Shown here piece by piece: positions 4,464 to 7,676 of a DNA stretch of 7,676 bases; position 1 is the stretch's first letter, and each line of letters starts with the position of its first letter. Position numbers and translations under genes: made by a program. The notes below the pieces were generated by a model, which did not search any database, had not been told where the DNA came from, and saw only the letters and a list, made by a program, of their open reading frames with translations. Origin of the DNA: an uncultured Capnocytophaga sp. (GTDB lineage: Bacteria > Bacteroidota > Bacteroidia > Flavobacteriales > Flavobacteriaceae). Location of the stretch: positions 1-7,676 of the forward strand of contig CAJZFM010000096.1 of assembly GCA_915070235.1 (NCBI GenBank), written 5' to 3'.

Positions 4464-6386
4464 ATGGCGATAGAATTTGACAATGCGACATTTGATCTTC
4501 CAAAAAATACAGGAAATCTGATAAAGGTAATAGGTGTAGGTGGTGGAGGCGGAAACGCCGTAAACTACATGTACAAACAGGATATCCGAGGAGTAGATTA
4601 CATCATTTGTAATACTGACCGCCAGGCGTTAGACAAAAGTCCTATAGTAAATAAGATTCACTTAGGAGTGGAACTTACCGAAGGTTTAGGAGCTGGTTCT
4701 AACCCTGAGGTAGGGGAGCAGTCCGCTATGGAGAGTATAGAGGAGATAAAGTCTATGCTGGGCGACAATACCAAGATGGTATTTATCACCGCAGGTATGG
4801 GCGGTGGTACTGGTACAGGTGCTGCTCCTATTATAGCAAAGATATGTAAGGACATGGGAATTCTTACTGTAGGAATCGTAACCAGTCCTTTCAAGTTTGA
4901 AGGAGAAATACGTCTTGCCCAAGCCCAAAAAGGAATTGAGAATTTGCGCAAGCAGTTGGATTCACTCATTGTAATCAATAACAATAAACTACGTGATACT
5001 TATGGAAACTTAGGTATCAAGACAGGTTTTGCCAAAGCTGATGAGGTACTTACCATTGCTGCTAAAGGAATCGCTGAGGTGATTACCAAGGAGTTTGAAA
5101 TGAATATTGACCTTCGTGATGCTCATACAGTACTTTCCAATAGTGGTACCGCTATCATGGGTACAGGCTATGGTACAGGGGAGGCGCGCGCTTTGGATGC
5201 AGTAAAAGGGGCTTTGGAATCACCTTTGCTCAATGATAACCGTATCACAGGGGCTAAGAATGTATTGCTTTTGATCCTTTACGGAAATGATGAAATCACC
5301 ATGGACGAGGTAGGGGAAATCAACGAATATATACAGCGTGAAGCAGGACATGGTATAGAGGTGGCTACAGGCTATAAGACCAATATCATCATGGGTATGG
5401 GTGAGGAACCTTCCCTTGAGGATAAGATTATGGTAACAGTGGTAGCTACAGGCTTCTCTACCGAACAACAACATGAGATTATTGATGCTGAACCCAAGAA
5501 AATAGTCCATTCCTTGGACGATAATACCCAATTTGTACAAGAATTGGATACTACTTCTTCTTTTACTGATATTTCTTTTGAGAATTCACTAAAGAAAAAA
5601 GAAAAAGTAGTGTATCAGTTGGACGATACCCCTGAACAAGCTCCCATAGCCGATGCAGCAACCAAGAGTAGTATGGGTATCACCCTACATACAGCCCCTG
5701 AAAAAAAAATTAAGCCTTTGAAGGTGGATGATAGCCTATACCATCTCCCTGTTCATTTTGAAGTAGTTGAGCGTGTAGTACCTATCCAGCAGGAGGATTT
5801 TGTAATATACCAAGAAAAAAAAACAACCGCCCCTAAGGTAGCAGCCCCACAAAAGCAACAAGTAGCAGAACGCAAAGTGGTCTATATGGAGCAAGAAAAG
5901 CCCCAAACGACTCCTGTAATGCAAGCAGCTCCTATGATGCAAGCGGCAGCAGCGTCTCCCGCTCAGGAGAGTGGCAAGATCGTACATACCCTTGAGAACT
6001 ACCTTGAAGTAGAGGAAATGCTTACCCAAGCACGCTCTCCACAGCGAGAAACCGAAGAGGAAGAGTTCAAGGCAGAACTACGTATCAAAGAGCCTGCCAA
6101 GACGGTACAACCTAAGGAAGCCAACCAAAACGCTTATCTTTCAGCACTTAAGGAAAATGCGGCTAACCGTAAAACAACCTTTAAGAATATGAGCTATCAG
6201 TTCTCTTCCCAAACCAATTATAAGATAGAGGATTTAGAGAATATTCCAGCTTATATGCGAAAGAATGTGGATATTTCTTCCACTACTATGACCCCATCAG
6301 TTTCTCGTAGCTCTATTAGTTTGGATTCCAACAATATAGCTCAGATACGTGAAAATAATAGCTATCTGCATGACAATGTAGATTAA
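4464..6386 (+). CDS. ftsZ: Cell division protein FtsZ
   Basis: A 640-residue tubulin-like GTPase that assembles the cytokinetic ring. The N-terminal glycine loop GVGGGGGNAVNYM begins at residue 24, the tubulin signature GGGTGTG is at 113-119, and the T7 catalytic loop N214-x-D216-x-x-D219 is intact, so GTP binding and hydrolysis are expected. The globular part ends near residue 330. A linker of about 255 residues follows, rich in Q, A, K and E, with recurring K-V/I-V-H/Y-x-L-D/E motifs at 345-353, 380-388 and 504-512. The conserved peptide that binds FtsA-like anchors (IEDLENIPAYMRK, 588-600) is internal, with about 40 residues after it ending NNSYLHDNVD, a tail I associate with Flavobacteriia. 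Total length is far above the roughly 380-residue norm. It has its own promoter and terminator and lacks the usual ftsQ-ftsA neighbours. The ATG at 4464 follows an A-rich tract rather than a Shine-Dalgarno sequence. Confidence 0.97.
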   Translation: MAIEFDNATFDLPKNTGNLIKVIGVGGGGGNAVNYMYKQDIRGVDYIICNTDRQALDKSPIVNKIHLGVELTEGLGAGSNPEVGEQSAMESIEEIKSMLGDNTKMVFITAGMGGGTGTGAAPIIAKICKDMGILTVGIVTSPFKFEGEIRLAQAQKGIENLRKQLDSLIVINNNKLRDTYGNLGIKTGFAKADEVLTIAAKGIAEVITKEFEMNIDLRDAHTVLSNSGTAIMGTGYGTGEARALDAVKGALESPLLNDNRITGAKNVLLLILYGNDEITMDEVGEINEYIQREAGHGIEVATGYKTNIIMGMGEEPSLEDKIMVTVVATGFSTEQQHEIIDAEPKKIVHSLDDNTQFVQELDTTSSFTDISFENSLKKKEKVVYQLDDTPEQAPIADAATKSSMGITLHTAPEKKIKPLKVDDSLYHLPVHFEVVERVVPIQQEDFVIYQEKKTTAPKVAAPQKQQVAERKVVYMEQEKPQTTPVMQAAPMMQAAAASPAQESGKIVHTLENYLEVEEMLTQARSPQRETEEEEFKAELRIKEPAKTVQPKEANQNAYLSALKENAANRKTTFKNMSYQFSSQTNYKIEDLENIPAYMRKNVDISSTTMTPSVSRSSISLDSNNIAQIRENNSYLHDNVD

Positions 6387-6420
6387 TCATTAGAAATCAT
6401 AATCAAATACCTATATAAAG

Positions 6421-6448
6421 AACAGTTAATGAAAATTAGCTGTTTTTT
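6421..6448 (+). terminator. GAAA-loop terminator after ftsZ
   Basis: AACAGTTAAT (6421-6430) pairs with ATTAGCTGTT (6435-6444) over 10 bp with one G-U pair around a GAAA tetraloop, followed by a T-run (6443-6448). It ends only 20 bases before the hisS start codon, so it separates ftsZ from hisS or, if leaky, tunes read-through into hisS. Confidence 0.85.
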
Positions 6449-6468
6449 GTTACAATAACCAGAATACA

Positions 6469-7676
6469 ATGCAGAAACCCAGTATACCTAAAGGAACACG
6501 TGATTTCTCCCCTGAGGAGGTTGCCAAGCGCAATTATATCATTCAGACCATTCGCCAAGCCTTTGAGCGCTATGGCTTCTCTCCTATCGAGACCCCCAGC
6601 TTTGAAAAGACAGAAACACTGATGGGCAAATATGGAGAGGAAGGCGATAGACTGATTTTCAGAATTTTAGATGCAGGAGATTTCCTCTCGGAAGTACCCG
6701 CAGAGGTATATGAGCAGCATAATAGTGCTAAGTTAGCCACTTATATCAGTGGGAAGGCGTTGCGCTATGACCTTACGGTGCCTTTTGCACGCTACGTGGT
6801 ACAACACCAGAATGACCTTAGTTTTCCTTTCAAGCGTTACCAGATTCAGCCTGTATGGCGTGCCGATCGTCCGCAGAAAGGGCGCTATCGTGAGTTCTAT
6901 CAGTGTGATGCCGATGTGGTAGGGGCTAAGGGACTCTGGCAGGAAGTGGAGTTTGTTCAGCTCTACGACAGTGTATTTACAGCCCTGAAAGTCAAAGGGG
7001 TTACTGTCAAGATGAACCACCGCAAGATTCTCTCTGGTTTTGCTGAGATTATTGGAGCGCCTGATAAGCTGATTGACTTTACTGTGGCTTTGGACAAGCT
7101 CGATAAGATAGGTAAGGAGAAGGTAGAGGAGGAGATGCTCCAAAGGGGGATTACTCCAGAGGCCATTGCCAAAATCCAACCTGTGTTCTCCCTTGAGGGG
7201 GATTTCTCCCAGAAGATTACAAGGCTTAAGGACTTACTTTCGTCTTCTCCTACAGGATTGGAAGGAGTTGCCGATTTGGAGTTTATCTATACACAAACCC
7301 AACAGTTGGGCTTGCAAACGGCCTCTTTGGAGCTGGAGGTAACTCTGGCTCGTGGGCTGAATTATTATACAGGAGCTATCTTTGAAGTAGCTGCACCCCG
7401 TGAAGTGGCCTTAGGGTCTATAGGTGGGGGCGGGCGTTATGACGAACTGACCGAGATATTTGGGCTTAAGGGTATGAGTGGGATTGGAATCTCTTTCGGT
7501 TTGGACAGAATCTATCTTGTTTTAGAGCAATTGAATTTGTTCCCCAAGACCTTAGAGCACACCTTGGATGTATTGTGTGTTAATTTTGGAGATAAGGAGG
7601 CTTTGGCTTCTTTTGGAGTGATACAACAATTGCGAGCCCAAGGCTATAGAGTAGAACTCTACCCTGAGGCTGCCAA
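6469..7676 (+). CDS. hisS: Histidyl-tRNA synthetase (3' end beyond window)
   Basis: The first 402 codons of a class II aminoacyl-tRNA synthetase that charges tRNA-His with histidine, in frame to the window edge. The family runs to about 450 residues, so only part of the C-terminal anticodon-binding domain is missing. Seen features are the N-terminal PKGTRDFSPEE (7-17), motif 2 around R131 (VWRADRPQKGRYREFYQCD, 129-147), the histidine-specific loop LARGLNYYTGAIFEV (293-307), GGGRYDEL (320-327), and motif 3 GISFGLDRI with R347 (340-348). The anticodon domain begins near 365. Compared with E. coli, ERPQ is DRPQ and RGLDYY is RGLNYY. REFYQCD resembles the eukaryote-like branch and is, as I recall, normal for Bacteroidota. 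The ATG at 6469 gives the standard N-terminus. No TAnnTTTG promoter is evident between the upstream terminator and the start. Confidence 0.96.
   Translation, partial: MQKPSIPKGTRDFSPEEVAKRNYIIQTIRQAFERYGFSPIETPSFEKTETLMGKYGEEGDRLIFRILDAGDFLSEVPAEVYEQHNSAKLATYISGKALRYDLTVPFARYVVQHQNDLSFPFKRYQIQPVWRADRPQKGRYREFYQCDADVVGAKGLWQEVEFVQLYDSVFTALKVKGVTVKMNHRKILSGFAEIIGAPDKLIDFTVALDKLDKIGKEKVEEEMLQRGITPEAIAKIQPVFSLEGDFSQKITRLKDLLSSSPTGLEGVADLEFIYTQTQQLGLQTASLELEVTLARGLNYYTGAIFEVAAPREVALGSIGGGGRYDELTEIFGLKGMSGIGISFGLDRIYLVLEQLNLFPKTLEHTLDVLCVNFGDKEALASFGVIQQLRAQGYRVELYPEAA

Noticed and set aside
4464..6386. Diverged tubulin-like paralogue (for example a plasmid or phage TubZ)
   Set aside because: The GTPase signature, T7 loop and IPAYMRK anchor peptide are those of genuine FtsZ. 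The extra length is linker and tail.
6733..7179. Minus-strand open frame of 148 codons within hisS
   Set aside because: It lies wholly opposite conserved HisRS motifs and has no independent support.
1..7676. A new multi-gene defence, secretion or metabolic system
   Set aside because: All coding regions belong to recognisable housekeeping or envelope families, and no unexplained gene cluster remains.

Overview
The window reads as chromosomal DNA of a member of the Bacteroidota, most likely family Flavobacteriaceae and plausibly Capnocytophaga. The reasons are an AT-leaning composition, no Shine-Dalgarno sequences before the genes, promoters of the TTG / TAnnTTTG type, a gldI gliding-motility lipoprotein gene, an FtsZ with a long linker and the terminal peptide NNSYLHDNVD, and a histidyl-tRNA synthetase of the Bacteroidota type. 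The genus is an inference from overall appearance. Every gene recognised lies on the + strand. No mobile element, CRISPR array, phage gene or defence system was seen, and this is mostly a housekeeping region.

Layout. Bases 1-92 are the 3' end of a 23S rRNA gene. A roughly 220-base spacer rich in 7-bp-period repeats follows, then a complete 5S rRNA gene (about 315-424) and the rrn terminator (429-467). A small DUF3820 gene (515-742) comes next. A promoter lying directly against the start codon then drives a probable operon of nrnA (nanoRNase/pAp phosphatase), gldI (FKBP-like gliding lipoprotein, overlapping nrnA by ATGA) and a two-domain cyclophilin-FKBP lipoprotein. The operon closes with a strong terminator (3629-3664). 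A small VanZ-family membrane protein (3691-4032) has its own terminator. A 431-base intergenic region holds a second terminator-like hairpin made of the repeat family, a well-formed promoter and a repeat-containing leader. It leads into ftsZ (4464-6386). A GAAA-loop terminator separates ftsZ from hisS, which starts 20 bases later and runs off the window end.

How the genes fit together. nrnA-gldI-ppiase forms an RNA-turnover plus envelope-folding transcription unit. Two secreted lipoproteins with prolyl-isomerase folds would act in the periplasm, one tied by homology to gliding and type IX secretion and one probably a general foldase. ftsZ appears as a single-gene unit away from the usual murC-ftsQ-ftsA division cluster.

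The least ordinary signals are four. (1) A family of heptad (7-bp-period) repeats recurs in most of the larger spacers and in places builds hairpins around or next to transcription signals. (2) A perfect 17-bp inverted repeat from this family brackets 5S rRNA. (3) A short motif of the type K-[IV]-V-[HY]-x-L-[DE] is repeated along the FtsZ linker. (4) The GldI FKBP domain has lost canonical active-site residues, while the neighbouring chimeric isomerase keeps them. I did not find a clearly new multi-gene system.
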